64,000 nt of DNA from an uncultured Actinomycetes bacterium (GCA_903852755.1 CAINRS010000001.1:1-64000); one strand, 5' to 3'. Positions 41,648 to 51,352 are shown, counted from the stretch's first letter. Translations and numbers: made by a program. Notes: generated from the letters alone by a model not told the origin.

Positions 41648-42973
41648 GTGGCGACGGGTCGGACGATCGAGGACCTCGACCGACTCGACCTGGCGGGACT
41701 CGGTCGGGAGTACCTCATGGCCGGGCACCTCATCGACCGGGTCGCCATGCCCCAGGTGATCGGTCGCCTGGGTGCGGCCGGAATGGTCGAGGTCGCGGTC
41801 GAGGAGTGGAGTGCTGCGAGTCCGCTCTACACGGAGCGGATCCGACGGTTGCTCGGTTTCGACCGCGAGCACGACGTCGCCGCCATGTTCAAGGGCATGC
41901 AGTTCGACGTGGGAGCCCCCCACGAGTTCCTCGACTTCCGCTACCGGGTCGACTCCCCGGATCGGGGCGGGTTCCACCTCGATCACTGCGGTGCCCTGAT
42001 GGACGTCGAGCCGATGGGTGAGGAGTTCGTGCGTGCCGTGTGCCACGACGTGGAGGACCCCACGTTCGCCGCCACGCTGTGCGCCTCGGACCCGAGGGCG
42101 CGTGTCGAGCCGGTGCACCGCCCGCCTCGTCGCTCGGAGTCCGACCATCCGCACTGCGCCTGGACCGTGTGGATCGATCCGTCGGCACCGCCCGCGACGA
42201 CCCCGGCCGTGGCCGACCGACTGCGCCCGGCCCGGCTGCTCGGACTCACCGTGCCGCTCCTGCCACTCGAGGATCCGGACGGTGGACGGACCGACTACCG
42301 GGGCCCGCTGGATCCGGACCTCCGTCTCGAGGACCTCTCCGTCGTGGCGTTGCGGGCTCTGTGCCGGGAGTTCGCGCTCCAGGGGCACCTGCTCGTCCTG
42401 GCCCACGCAGCGTCGCTCCACGAGCGGCTCGATCCGGAGGAGGTCGCCGAGGCGGTCGTCGCCGCCCAGGTCGGGACGGCGGGTGTCGTCTCGAGGCGGT
42501 TGGCTCGGTGGCTCTCGGGTCGGTCGTGGGTGCCCGCAGGTTCCGAGGAGTTCGTCGCCCAGGTGCTCGAGTTGCACCCGATGTTCGCACCGCGCGAGTA
42601 CGTCGACGTCTGGATCGACGGTGACGGCGAGACGGTGGTCGTCCTCGGGGACTCGCCCGGCACCGAGGAGGTGGTGGCACTCGGGTGGCCGGCCCTGCTC
42701 GCCGACGGCCGCGCCGACGCCGCGGTGGCGGCCGCCGTCGAGGGGGCGTGGCCCGGATCGACCGCGGTGCCGGTCGAGGCACCGTTCGGTCGTCGTCGGG
42801 CGTGGCGGGTCGTGTCGCTGCCGGAACCCGTGCCGGAACGTCCCGAGGTGACGTTGGCCAGGTTCAGTACGGGTGCCGACTTCGTGTTCAACCGGGTGGG
42901 TTCGCGTGACGTGGGTCACCGGAGCGGGCGCCCTCCCGTGCCGGGCGGCGGCCCGGGGGAGCGGCTACCATGA
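41648..42973 (+). CDS. unknown protein divergent from the cyp51 regulator
   Basis: I do not recognise this 441-residue protein. It has an Asp/Leu-rich start, a His/Cys-containing region (FHLDHCGALMDVEPMG, about 115-130) that could bind metal or form an active site, a Pro/Arg segment, then an alpha/beta-like second half. No signal peptide or membrane segment is seen. GTG at 41648 is taken for length; GAGG is weakly placed upstream. Because it shares the operator region with tetR, a role connected to the cyp51 operon is likely but not proven. Confidence 0.6.
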   Translation: MATGRTIEDLDRLDLAGLGREYLMAGHLIDRVAMPQVIGRLGAAGMVEVAVEEWSAASPLYTERIRRLLGFDREHDVAAMFKGMQFDVGAPHEFLDFRYRVDSPDRGGFHLDHCGALMDVEPMGEEFVRAVCHDVEDPTFAATLCASDPRARVEPVHRPPRRSESDHPHCAWTVWIDPSAPPATTPAVADRLRPARLLGLTVPLLPLEDPDGGRTDYRGPLDPDLRLEDLSVVALRALCREFALQGHLLVLAHAASLHERLDPEEVAEAVVAAQVGTAGVVSRRLARWLSGRSWVPAGSEEFVAQVLELHPMFAPREYVDVWIDGDGETVVVLGDSPGTEEVVALGWPALLADGRADAAVAAAVEGAWPGSTAVPVEAPFGRRRAWRVVSLPEPVPERPEVTLARFSTGADFVFNRVGSRDVGHRSGRPPVPGGGPGERLP

Positions 42974-43115
42974 CGACGTCCCCCCGACACTCGAGCGGGT
43001 GGCCGGACCCCCGGGTCGGCCCCAGCGGTGGTCGGGACCAGCCGGTCCGTCGGGCACCGTCGCCGCGTCGCGGACCGGGTGTCGAGCGGATCCAACGAGA
43101 CGAGCGAGGTGCGAG

Positions 43116-43397
43116 ATGGGAGCGAGTCGGACGAGCTTTGCCAAGCTGCAGCGGGACCGGGCGAAGAAGGCCAAGGCGCAGGCCAAGCGGGAGCGTCGCC
43201 TCGACCGTGACGGCCCCATGCCCGAGGGCGACGGCGAGGACGAGGACTTCGTGATCCCCGAGGGCGAGGAGGAGCTCTCCGCCGAGGACCTGCTCGCGCT
43301 CGTCGAACAGCTCCACGCCGACTTCGAGGCCAAGCGCATCGACTTCGACGAGTTCGAGGAGCGCAAGACCGAGTTGTTCGCCCGTCTGACCCTCTGA
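43116..43397 (+). CDS. small charged SHOCT-like protein
   Basis: The 93-residue protein has a strongly basic helix (RDRAKKAKAQAKRERRLDRD, about 15-34), an acidic middle, and a C-terminal SHOCT-like segment (LLALVEQLHADFEAKRIDFDEFEERKTEL). SHOCT is a short oligomerisation module. It may bind nucleic acid through its basic half. ATG at 43116 follows GAGGTG; 142 bases upstream to the previous gene hold no other feature I can name. Confidence 0.65.
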   Translation: MGASRTSFAKLQRDRAKKAKAQAKRERRLDRDGPMPEGDGEDEDFVIPEGEEELSAEDLLALVEQLHADFEAKRIDFDEFEERKTELFARLTL

Positions 43398-43518
43398 CCC
43401 GACCGTGTGACCTGGTGCCCCGGGCCGGTGAGCCGGTCCTGTGACCCCCCGCCCCGGCGGAGCGATCGGCGGGTCGTTCCGCTAGGGTGACGGCTCCGTC
43501 CACGAGGGGAGCCGAACG

Positions 43519-43848
43519 ATGGGCAAGCGCAAGGAACGCAAGCTGAGCGAGGATCTCGGCCGTCTGGCAGCCGTCGCCGGTGCCACCGCTGCCGTGGCGC
43601 AGACGGTCGCCACCGCCACCGATCGGGCCGAGGACGCCGTGGAGTTCGCCACCGAGACCGCGGCCCAGGTGGCCGAGGCCGGCCGCTCGGCGAGGAAGTG
43701 GTTGCTCCTGGTCGCCGTGCTCGGTGTGGTCGGCCTCGTCGTCGTGCTGCTGGCTCGGCGGTCGTCCTCGACCGCCCCCGCACGATTCGCGGACGTCGAC
43801 GCCGGACCGGCGGCACCGGTCGACGTCGCTGTGACGACCTCGGCCTGA
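43519..43848 (+). CDS. small membrane protein beside an MMPL transporter
   Basis: The 109-residue protein has a basic N-terminus (GKRKERKLSEDL), an Ala/Thr-rich helix, one membrane segment (KWLLLVAVLGVVGLVVVLLA) and a Pro/Ala tail. ATG follows GAGGGGAG well spaced, with a TAGGGT box (43483-43488) giving a leader of about 24-30 bases. The stop is one base before the transporter start, so the two are probably coupled. It may be an accessory subunit; the function is unknown. Confidence 0.65.
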   Translation: MGKRKERKLSEDLGRLAAVAGATAAVAQTVATATDRAEDAVEFATETAAQVAEAGRSARKWLLLVAVLGVVGLVVVLLARRSSSTAPARFADVDAGPAAPVDVAVTTSA

Positions 43849-43849
43849 G

Positions 43850-46228
43850 TTGCGCCACGACCCGGCCGAGGTCGCCGACCTCGGCCGACTGGCCCGGGTC
43901 GCCGGGTTCGTCTACCGCCACCACCGTGTCGTCGCCGTCATCTGGCTGGTGGTGCTGGTGGGTGCCGGCTACCTCGCGACGACCGACCACGACGCCACGT
44001 CCAACAGCTTCTCGGTGCCCGGCACCGACTCGCAGGCCGCCTACGACCTGCTGCAGGAGCGGTTCACCCAGCAGAACTCGCTGACCACGACCGTCGTGCT
44101 CGAGGCGGCCGAGGGTGCCAGGCTCTCCTCGTCGGCACCCGCGGTCCAGGCGTTGGTGGCCGAGATCGAGCGGATCCCCGGCGTCGCGAGCGCCTCCGAC
44201 CCCCTCACGACCGACCTCGTGGAGCAGTTGCAACAGGCGGCGCCTGCGCTCCCGCCGTTCGAGGCGGAGCTCGCCCGGGCGCTCGCCGCCGGCCTCCCAC
44301 CGACGGTCTCCGAGGACGGGCGCGTCGCTGCGATCACGGTGACCTACGACGCCGACCTCGACACGCTCCTCGGCCGGTACCCGCCGAGTTCGGACCTCGC
44401 GGCCACCGCCTACGACAACCCGTACGCCCAGTTGCAGCGGGTGCTCGACGCGTCGACGCCGCCGGGAGTGGAGGCGTTCATCGGCGGTCAGGTGGCGGAC
44501 GTCTGGAACCAACCGGTGAGCTTCTGGTCGAGTCACGCCGACGAGGTCGGCCTGGCGATCGGAGCGGTGCTCCTGCTGCTCGCGTTCGGGTCGCTGTTCG
44601 GGATGCTCATCCCGATCGTGACGGCGCTGTTCGGTGCCGTCACCGCCTCGGGACTCGTCTACCTGCTCGCGACGCAGGTGACGGTCAGCTCGGCAGCTCC
44701 CGCGGTGACGCTGATGATCTCGATCGGTGTCGGGCTGGACTACTCCCTCCTGATCGTGACCAGGTTCCGGGAGGAGCTCGGGTCGGGCATGTCACCGCAC
44801 CGTGCGGCCGCCGTGGCCGTGGCGACATCGGGCCGATCGGCACTCTTCGCCGGGGTGACGGTGGTCCTCGCCCTCCTCGGACTCCTCATCATCCCGATCC
44901 CACTCGTGCGGACCCTCGGCGTCTCGGCGGCCATCGGCGTGGCGGTCATGATGATCGCCGCGTGCACGCTCCTCGTCGCGCTCATCGGCTTCGCCGGGGG
45001 CAGGATCGACCGGATCTCGATCCGCCGGAGGCGCGACGAGTCGGTCGAGCTCACCGAGTCCTTCTGGGGCCGGTTCGCCGCCAGGGTGGCTGCCCACCCG
45101 TGGCCCGCGCTGATCGGCGGCACGGTCGTGCTCCTGATCCTCGCGATCCCGTTCACCCGCATCGAGTTCGGGATGCCGGCCGACAACTCCCTGCCGGCGG
45201 GCTTGTCGCAACGGAGCGCCTTCGAGTTGGTCGACGAGGGGTTCGGGCCGGGGACCAACGGGCCGCTCGTCGTGGCCGTGGGGCTCCCGAACGCCGTGCC
45301 CTACGTCCAGGCGTTCGAGGAGCTGGGTCGGGTGAACACGACCCTCGGTGCGCTCCAGGCCCCGGGGACCGTCGCGGGAATCGAGTACTCGGTCGGACCC
45401 GTCCCCAACGACCCCTCGTCGACCTCGGCGGTGATCTACCAGATCGTCCCGTCGAGCGGCCCCAACGATCCGCCCACCACCGAACTGGTCGACCGGCTCC
45501 GTCGTGATCTGGCTGCTGCCACGGCCGGCACCCCGCTCGTCGCCCACGTGGGAGGATCGACGGCGACGCTGATCGACCTCACGGACCTGGTGACGAGGTA
45601 CCTCCCGTTCGTGATCGGCGCAGTGGTGCTCGGTGCGTTCGTGTTGTTGGTGCTCGTGTTCCGGTCGATCCTGGTCCCGCTCAAGGCGGCGGTCATGAAC
45701 CTGATCTCGATCGCCGCGGCCTACGGCGTCGTCGTCGCGGTGTTCCAGTGGGGTTGGGCCAAGGGGCTGGTCGGGATCAGCGAGTCGATCCCGATCGTCT
45801 CGTTCGTCCCGCTGGTCATGTTCGTCATCCTGTTCGGGCTCTCCATGGACTACGAGGTGTTCCTGATGAGCCGCATCAAGGAGGAGTGGGACCGCAGCGG
45901 TGATCCGAGGACGTCGGTGATCCGCGGTGTCGCCGGCACGGCCAAGGTCATCACGACCGCCGCGCTCATCATGCTGGCCGTGTTCCTGTCGTTCGTCGCC
46001 AACGCCAACCCGACCGTGAAGCTCATCGGATTCGGCATGGCGGTCGCCGTGCTGCTCGACTCGACGATCGTCCGGATGATCCTGGTGCCGTCGCTCATGG
46101 AGCTCTTCGGCCGACGCGCCTGGTGGTTCCCGTCCTGGTTGGGCTGGCTGCCGTCCCTCGACGTCGAAGGTCGAGGTGTCGTCGCCGCCGTGGCGGAGGA
46201 GGAGGGGTCGGGGTCACCCCCGTCCTGA
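43850..46228 (+). CDS. MMPL/RND-family transporter
   Basis: The 792-residue protein has the MMPL layout: a first membrane helix, a large extracytoplasmic domain, a bundle of five or more helices including GVGLDYSLLIVTRFREEL, a second extracytoplasmic loop and a final bundle with FGLSMDYEVFLMSRIKEEW. The two GxxxDY motifs are the proton-relay segments. Such proteins export lipids or hydrophobic compounds. The start TTG at 43850 is tight against the upstream stop and rather unusual; a later start is possible. The 3' end overlaps the convergent SDR gene by 15 bases. Confidence 0.85.
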   Translation: MRHDPAEVADLGRLARVAGFVYRHHRVVAVIWLVVLVGAGYLATTDHDATSNSFSVPGTDSQAAYDLLQERFTQQNSLTTTVVLEAAEGARLSSSAPAVQALVAEIERIPGVASASDPLTTDLVEQLQQAAPALPPFEAELARALAAGLPPTVSEDGRVAAITVTYDADLDTLLGRYPPSSDLAATAYDNPYAQLQRVLDASTPPGVEAFIGGQVADVWNQPVSFWSSHADEVGLAIGAVLLLLAFGSLFGMLIPIVTALFGAVTASGLVYLLATQVTVSSAAPAVTLMISIGVGLDYSLLIVTRFREELGSGMSPHRAAAVAVATSGRSALFAGVTVVLALLGLLIIPIPLVRTLGVSAAIGVAVMMIAACTLLVALIGFAGGRIDRISIRRRRDESVELTESFWGRFAARVAAHPWPALIGGTVVLLILAIPFTRIEFGMPADNSLPAGLSQRSAFELVDEGFGPGTNGPLVVAVGLPNAVPYVQAFEELGRVNTTLGALQAPGTVAGIEYSVGPVPNDPSSTSAVIYQIVPSSGPNDPPTTELVDRLRRDLAAATAGTPLVAHVGGSTATLIDLTDLVTRYLPFVIGAVVLGAFVLLVLVFRSILVPLKAAVMNLISIAAAYGVVVAVFQWGWAKGLVGISESIPIVSFVPLVMFVILFGLSMDYEVFLMSRIKEEWDRSGDPRTSVIRGVAGTAKVITTAALIMLAVFLSFVANANPTVKLIGFGMAVAVLLDSTIVRMILVPSLMELFGRRAWWFPSWLGWLPSLDVEGRGVVAAVAEEEGSGSPPS

Positions 46229-47698
46229 GCCGTCCCCCGACGGGACGAGGGCCTCTGCGGCAGACGCGATGTTGTCGATCATGTCGCCGAACACGATGTT
46301 GTGGAACGGGCTGATCGAGCGCCAGTAGGCGTGACCGGCCAGTCCGCGGGGCAGGAAGAGCGCCCGCTGGTCGATCACCGAGGTCCCGGGCCGACTGCCG
46401 GGTCGGATCCGGAACTCGAGCCAGGCCTCGCCCGGCAGGCGCATCTCGGCCCGCAACCGGAGCAGGCTCGGCCGGTCGAGTTGCTCGACCCGCCAGAAGT
46501 CGACGACGTCCCCCGTGCGCAGCTCGTCCGGGTGTCGCCGGCCGCGCCGGAGCCCGACCCCGCCCACGAGCCGGTCGGCGAACCCCCGGAGCGCCCAGGC
46601 GGACGCCCAGGAGTACCACCCGTGCTCACCGCCGATGCCCTCGACGATGCGCCACACGGTCTCGGGATCGGCCTGGACCTCCCGCCGTCGTTCGTCCCGG
46701 TAGGCGCTCCCGCCGCTCCAGTCCGGATCGGTGGGCATCGGATCGCTCGGGGCTCCGGGCCACGACGCGCTCGACCAGCGGGTCTCCACCTCGAGATCCC
46801 GCACCCGGGCGAGCGCCAGCCGGACGCTCTCGTCGAAGGGAACCGGGTCGAGTTCGATCAGGTCACGGATGTCCTGCTCGGTGGCGACGACCGAGTTGCG
46901 GAGCGACTCGATCAGCGGCTGGGCGAGCGGCTTGGGCACGGGTGTGATGATGTTGACCCAGTGGCTCGACAACCACGGGGTGAGCACCGGCACCGGCAGG
47001 ATGACCCGGGGCCGCAATCCGGCGATCCGGGCGTACCGCTGCATCATCTCCCGGTAGGTCAGGACGTCGGGCCCGGTGATGTCGAAGCGCCGGTTCGTCT
47101 CGGGCGGGAGCCCGGCGGCGCCGAGCAGGTAGCTCAGCACGTCACGGACGGCGATCGGCTGGACCCGGGACTCGACCCACTTGGGGGTGACCATCACCGG
47201 GAGCCGTTCGGTGAGGTAGCGGAGCATCTCGAAGCTGGCGCTGCCGCTCCCGATGATGACCCCCGCCTGGAGGATCACCGCGGGCACCGGACCCCGCAGC
47301 AGGATGTCACCCACCTCGGCCCGGGAGGCGAGGTGCGGCGATGCCACCTCGTCGGGGGGAGGCTGGAGTCCGCCCAGGTAGATGATCCGCCCGACGCCCT
47401 GCTCGGCGGCCGCCTCGACGACGTTGCGCGCCGCTCGCCGGTCGGCGTCTGCGAAGTCGTCGTCGGATCCGATCGAGTGGACGAGGTAGTAGATCAGGTC
47501 GACACCCTCGGCGGCGCGTCGCACGTCACCGGCGTCCAGGACGTCGCCGGCGACGACCTCGACGCCGTCGGCCCAGCTGACGTCGGCGAGCTTCTCGGGG
47601 GACCGGGTGAGGCACCGGACCCGGTGGCCCGTCGCCACGAGCAACGGGGCCAGACGGCCGCCGATGTAGCCGGTCGCCCCGGTCAGCAGGATCTCCAC
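46214..47698 (-). CDS. NAD(P)-binding SDR fused to a DUF2867 domain
   Basis: The 494-residue protein has an atypical SDR/NmrA-like N-terminal half (ILLTGATGYIGGRLAPLL at the start, IIYLGGLQPP, then YREMMQRYARIAG) and a C-terminal DUF2867/SRPBCC-like half (from about 330: YRDERRREVQADPETVWRI, DFWRVEQLDR, FRIRPGSRPGTS, ALFLPRGLAGHAYWRSISPFH). This fusion is frequent in actinobacteria and tied to membrane-lipid or cell-envelope chemistry, without known reaction. GTG at 47698 has a TAGGCT box seven bases upstream and is divergent from a monooxygenase gene. Confidence 0.8.
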   Translation of the reverse strand: MEILLTGATGYIGGRLAPLLVATGHRVRCLTRSPEKLADVSWADGVEVVAGDVLDAGDVRRAAEGVDLIYYLVHSIGSDDDFADADRRAARNVVEAAAEQGVGRIIYLGGLQPPPDEVASPHLASRAEVGDILLRGPVPAVILQAGVIIGSGSASFEMLRYLTERLPVMVTPKWVESRVQPIAVRDVLSYLLGAAGLPPETNRRFDITGPDVLTYREMMQRYARIAGLRPRVILPVPVLTPWLSSHWVNIITPVPKPLAQPLIESLRNSVVATEQDIRDLIELDPVPFDESVRLALARVRDLEVETRWSSASWPGAPSDPMPTDPDWSGGSAYRDERRREVQADPETVWRIVEGIGGEHGWYSWASAWALRGFADRLVGGVGLRRGRRHPDELRTGDVVDFWRVEQLDRPSLLRLRAEMRLPGEAWLEFRIRPGSRPGTSVIDQRALFLPRGLAGHAYWRSISPFHNIVFGDMIDNIASAAEALVPSGDGSGRG

Positions 47699-47705
47699 GG
47701 TGCGG

Positions 47706-47711
47706 AGCCTA
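47706..47711 (-). promoter_or_regulatory. -10 box TAGGCT, leaderless promoter
   Basis: On the minus strand TAGGCT precedes the GTG at 47698 by seven bases. Confidence 0.5.
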
Positions 47712-47739
47712 CGGGGCGAATCGGTCCGGACCCGGCCGG

Positions 47740-47745
47740 TAGCCT
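47740..47745 (+). promoter_or_regulatory. -10 box TAGCCT, leaderless promoter
   Basis: TAGCCT precedes the GTG at 47753 by seven bases, divergent from the SDR promoter. Confidence 0.5.
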
Positions 47746-47752
47746 GACCGAC

Positions 47753-49351
47753 GTGTCGTCAGCGGGTGGCAGCGTGCCGGGCACCGACTACCGGCGAGCC
47801 GTGAGCGGAGGCGTGACCGGCGCGCCGGTGGCGGGCCGGAGCGACCTGGACCGAGCCTGTCGGGCTGCGCTCGCAGCCGGTGCCACTGCGCCCCGGGTGG
47901 CCGTGCTCGGCGCCGGTGCCGGAGGGCTCTGCGCCGCCATCCAGCTCCGCACGGCCGGGATCGACGCCGTCACGGTGTTCGAGAAGTCCGACGGTGTCGG
48001 TGGGACGTGGCGGGACAACACCTACCCGGGCGCTGCGTGCGACGTGCCGTCGCACCTGTACAGCTTCTCGTTCGCCTCCAAGCCCGACTGGTCCAGGAAG
48101 TACGCCCCGCAGCCCGAGATCCTGGGGTACCTCGAGTCGCTCGTCGAACGGTACGACCTGCACCAGGCCCTCCGGTTCGGGACCGAGGTCACCGATGCGA
48201 CCTGGGACGAGGGCGCCGGACGGTGGGTGCTCGGACTCCGTGACGCTGCTGGCCGACGGTCCCGGGAGGAGTTCGACGTCGTCGTGTCGGCGCTCGGCCA
48301 GCTCAACCGGCCGTACGTCCCCGACATCCCGGGACTCGAGGACTTCGCCGGGACGGTGTTCCACTCCGCCCGGTGGAACCACGACCACGACCTCCGGGCG
48401 GAGCGCGTCGGGGTGATCGGGATCGGCGCCTCGGCGATCCAGTTCGTCCCACGGGTGGCCGAGGTCGCCCGGTCGACGGTCCTGTTCCAGCGGAGTGCCA
48501 ACTACGTGGCCCCGCGGAACGATCGCGTCTACCCGGTCTGGGTCCGCCGGGTGTTCACCCGGTTCCCGTGGATCCAACGGATGTACCGCGACTCGATCTA
48601 CTGGCGGCTCGAGGCGCGGTTCACGCTCATGCGCCGCGACAGCCGGCTCGGACGGATGCTCGCCGCGAGCTTCGCCAAACGGCTGCGACCGCTCACCCGG
48701 CGCGGCCTGAGCGAGGCCGCACTGATCCCGGACTACCCGCCCGGGTGCAAGCGGATCCTCATCGCCGACGACTGGTACCCGACGCTGCTCCGGCCCGGTG
48801 TCGACGTCGTGACCGAGCCGGTCGATCGGGTCACCGCCCGGGGGGTCGTCACGGCGGACGGGGTCGAGCACCCGCTCGACACCCTCATCTTCGGCACGGG
48901 GTTCAGGACCACGGAGTTCCTCTCGCCCGTCCGGTTCACAGGACGGGGTGGGGTGGACCTCGACGAGGTCTGGCGTGACGGGGCCCGGGCGTACCTGGGT
49001 CTGTCGGTGCCGGGCTTCCCGAACCTGTTCATGCTCTACGGCCCCAACACCAACCTGGGGCACAACTCGATCCTGTTCATGATCGAGCAGCAGGTCGGCT
49101 ACCTCGTGCAGCTGCTGCAGCAGCAGGTCGTGCTCGGGGCCCGGGCCGCCGACGTCCGGAACGCAGCCGCTGACCGGTTCGACGACGAGGTGCAGTCGGC
49201 TGCCGCCCAGACGGTCTGGGCCGAGGGCTGCAGCAGTTGGTACAAGGATGCCAGCGGGCGGATCACGAACAACTGGACGGACCACACGACGGCGTACCGC
49301 CGGCGGCTCGCCCGTCCGGACCTGGCCGACTGGGAGCTGCTCGGCACCTGA
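47753..49351 (+). CDS. Baeyer-Villiger-type flavin monooxygenase, third copy
   Basis: The 532-residue enzyme has FAD motif GAGAGG (53-58), GGTWRDNTYPGAACDVPSH, the fingerprint FAGTVFHSARWN and a second GxGxxA motif (GIGASA). It is of the EthA/cyclohexanone-like group, shorter than the two copies at 12140-15827. It has Asn at the last fingerprint position, like the second copy. GTG at 47753 is chosen for the TAGCCT box; later GTGs could shorten it by about 20 residues. Substrate unknown. Confidence 0.88.
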   Translation: MSSAGGSVPGTDYRRAVSGGVTGAPVAGRSDLDRACRAALAAGATAPRVAVLGAGAGGLCAAIQLRTAGIDAVTVFEKSDGVGGTWRDNTYPGAACDVPSHLYSFSFASKPDWSRKYAPQPEILGYLESLVERYDLHQALRFGTEVTDATWDEGAGRWVLGLRDAAGRRSREEFDVVVSALGQLNRPYVPDIPGLEDFAGTVFHSARWNHDHDLRAERVGVIGIGASAIQFVPRVAEVARSTVLFQRSANYVAPRNDRVYPVWVRRVFTRFPWIQRMYRDSIYWRLEARFTLMRRDSRLGRMLAASFAKRLRPLTRRGLSEAALIPDYPPGCKRILIADDWYPTLLRPGVDVVTEPVDRVTARGVVTADGVEHPLDTLIFGTGFRTTEFLSPVRFTGRGGVDLDEVWRDGARAYLGLSVPGFPNLFMLYGPNTNLGHNSILFMIEQQVGYLVQLLQQQVVLGARAADVRNAAADRFDDEVQSAAAQTVWAEGCSSWYKDASGRITNNWTDHTTAYRRRLARPDLADWELLGT

Positions 49352-49353
49352 GT

Positions 49354-51327
49354 TCAGGCGTCGAGGTCGAGCTGCTCGACGAAGCGCCGCACGTCCTCCC
49401 GGTCGCGGGTTCGACGGAACGCCGGGAGTCGATCGAGGATGCGGCGCCGGTACCCCGCCTCGGCGAGTCGGGGATCGAGCACCACGACGATCCCTCGGTC
49501 GGACACCGTGCGCAGCAGTCGGCCGGCCCCCTGGGCGAGTCCCACGGCGGCGGCGGGGACGGACACCTCGGCGAACGCCCTGGCCTCGCTGACGAGCTCG
49601 CCGCGGGCCTGGACGATCGGATCGCTCGGGACGGGGAACGGGAGCTTGTCGATGACGACGGCCGAGCAGGTCGGGCCCGGTGCGGAGATGCCGGTCCAGA
49701 AGCTCGCGGTCGCCAACAGGGTGGCGTGCTCGTCGTCGAGGAACTCCCGCTGCAGGACGGGGTTGGGTGCATCCCCCTGCACCAGGATCCGTCGATCGGG
49801 GAGCCGCTCGACGAGTGCGCCGGCGGTGCGGTCGAGCATCCGGCGTGAGGTGAAGAGCCCGAGGGTGCGACCGTCGAGCAGTTCGACGACCCACTCCAGT
49901 TCGTCCACCACGGCGTCGGGCCAGCGCGGATCGGTCGGGCGCGGAATCCTCGGGACGTGGAGCAGTCCGTGGTTGCGGACGTCGAAGGGGGAGTCGACCG
50001 CCACGTAGCGCGCGTCGAGTCCGAGGCGGGCAGGGGTCTCCGGGTCGAGGGTGGCCGAGCACATCACCACCGTCGGCGCGCTGGAGCCGTCGTCCTCCGA
50101 CACCCGCCACGCGATCCTGCGCAGCGTGTCGGCGACGTCGATGCGCGTGAGCTCGAGCGACGTCCGACCGGTGACGGACTCACTCACCCAGCGCACCTGG
50201 CCCACCTCCAGTTCGGCAGTGACGGCGTCGAGGTCGTCGGCGAGACCCTCGGTTGACCGGGCCGTCCGCTCCGCCCGGTGTCGGGCCGTGGTCGACCCCG
50301 ACTGCCGGGCGGCGTCCCGGATCGACGCCACGCCGTCGATCGCCGCGTCCACGGCGATACGGGCGTCAGCGAGGGCGGCCATCAACGGCTCGGGGAGTGG
50401 ACCCTCGAGCCGAGTGGCCCGTCGGTCACCACCGAGCTCGTCCAGGGTCGTCCGCAACTGGACCTCGACCTCATCGGCCGCTCGTTCCAGAGCTCGTGGT
50501 GGTCCCGGGTCGCCGGCCACCAAACGGGCGTAGGACCGGGCTGCTGCCCGCAGTCGGCCGGGTCCCACCGAGGTCCCGAGGGCCCCGACGAGTGCGTCCT
50601 CGAACTCGTGTGCCTCGTCGACGACGAGGACCTGGTGCTCGCCCAACAGGGTCGAACCCGACTGCAGGTGTGCGGCGTAGAGGTGGGCGTTGACCACGAC
50701 GACGTCGGCAGCGAGCGCAGCCTCCCTGGCGAGCTCCGACCAGCAGTCGGCGGCGTGGTCGCAGCGCGCCGCCCCGGGGCACTCCCCGGAGCTGACCGAC
50801 ACCGCCGACCAGGCCGCGTCGTTCGGCTCGTCGGTCAGCTCGGCCCGGTCGCCCGTGTTGGTGCGGCCGGCCCACTCCACCAGGACCGCGATCTCCCCCG
50901 GATCGGCGCGGTCCGTCGGTTCCGATGCGGCGCCAAGGTCGAGTTCGGCAGTCCCGTCCCGCCGGATCGTGAGGTCGGACATGGCGGCCCGGCACAGGTA
51001 GTTGTTGCGGCCCTTCAGCACGGCCCACGAGACGTCGTCGAACGGCGCAGCCGCAACGGGGAGGTCCTCCTGGGCGAGCTGGTCCTGGAGCGCCCGGGTC
51101 GCGGTCACGACGACCGTCCGCAGGCCCCGGGTCGCGGCGTCGAGCACCGGGACCAGGTAGGCCAGGGACTTGCCGACACCCGTGGGTCCCTGGACGGCGA
51201 CGTGCTCGCCCGTGTCGATCGCCCCTGCCACCGCCCGGAGCATCTCCACCTGTGGGGGTCGCGGGCTCCCGCCGGGGAGCGCGCCGACCACCCGGTCGAG
51301 GTACGCCTCGACCTCGGTGGTGGTCAC
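49354..51327 (-). CDS. DinG/XPD-like ATP-dependent DNA helicase
   Basis: The 657-residue protein has Walker A GPTGVGKS (47-54), a cysteine cluster (YLCRAAM, ECPGAARCDHAADCW) like the iron-sulfur domain of DinG/XPD helicases, the DEAH-type motif VVDEAHEF, and C-terminal helicase motifs (CSATLD, QGAGRLLR). It would unwind DNA 5' to 3', helping with R-loops or repair. GTG at 51327 is chosen because a start upstream would extend into the ThDP enzyme's end. It converges with the monooxygenase gene with a 2-base gap. Confidence 0.88.
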   Translation of the reverse strand: MTTTEVEAYLDRVVGALPGGSPRPPQVEMLRAVAGAIDTGEHVAVQGPTGVGKSLAYLVPVLDAATRGLRTVVVTATRALQDQLAQEDLPVAAAPFDDVSWAVLKGRNNYLCRAAMSDLTIRRDGTAELDLGAASEPTDRADPGEIAVLVEWAGRTNTGDRAELTDEPNDAAWSAVSVSSGECPGAARCDHAADCWSELAREAALAADVVVVNAHLYAAHLQSGSTLLGEHQVLVVDEAHEFEDALVGALGTSVGPGRLRAAARSYARLVAGDPGPPRALERAADEVEVQLRTTLDELGGDRRATRLEGPLPEPLMAALADARIAVDAAIDGVASIRDAARQSGSTTARHRAERTARSTEGLADDLDAVTAELEVGQVRWVSESVTGRTSLELTRIDVADTLRRIAWRVSEDDGSSAPTVVMCSATLDPETPARLGLDARYVAVDSPFDVRNHGLLHVPRIPRPTDPRWPDAVVDELEWVVELLDGRTLGLFTSRRMLDRTAGALVERLPDRRILVQGDAPNPVLQREFLDDEHATLLATASFWTGISAPGPTCSAVVIDKLPFPVPSDPIVQARGELVSEARAFAEVSVPAAAVGLAQGAGRLLRTVSDRGIVVVLDPRLAEAGYRRRILDRLPAFRRTRDREDVRRFVEQLDLDA

Positions 51328-51352
51328 CGGAGGGGCTCCGCCGGGCCGTGGG

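Noticed and set aside
42974-43115. Extra small gene between the unknown protein and the SHOCT-like gene
   Set aside because: Open frames here lack a credible start and ribosome-binding site; I see nothing functional.
46301-47752. Upstream extension of the third monooxygenase gene
   Set aside because: It is antisense to the SDR-DUF2867 gene and gives low-complexity protein; the conserved protein begins after the TAGCCT box.
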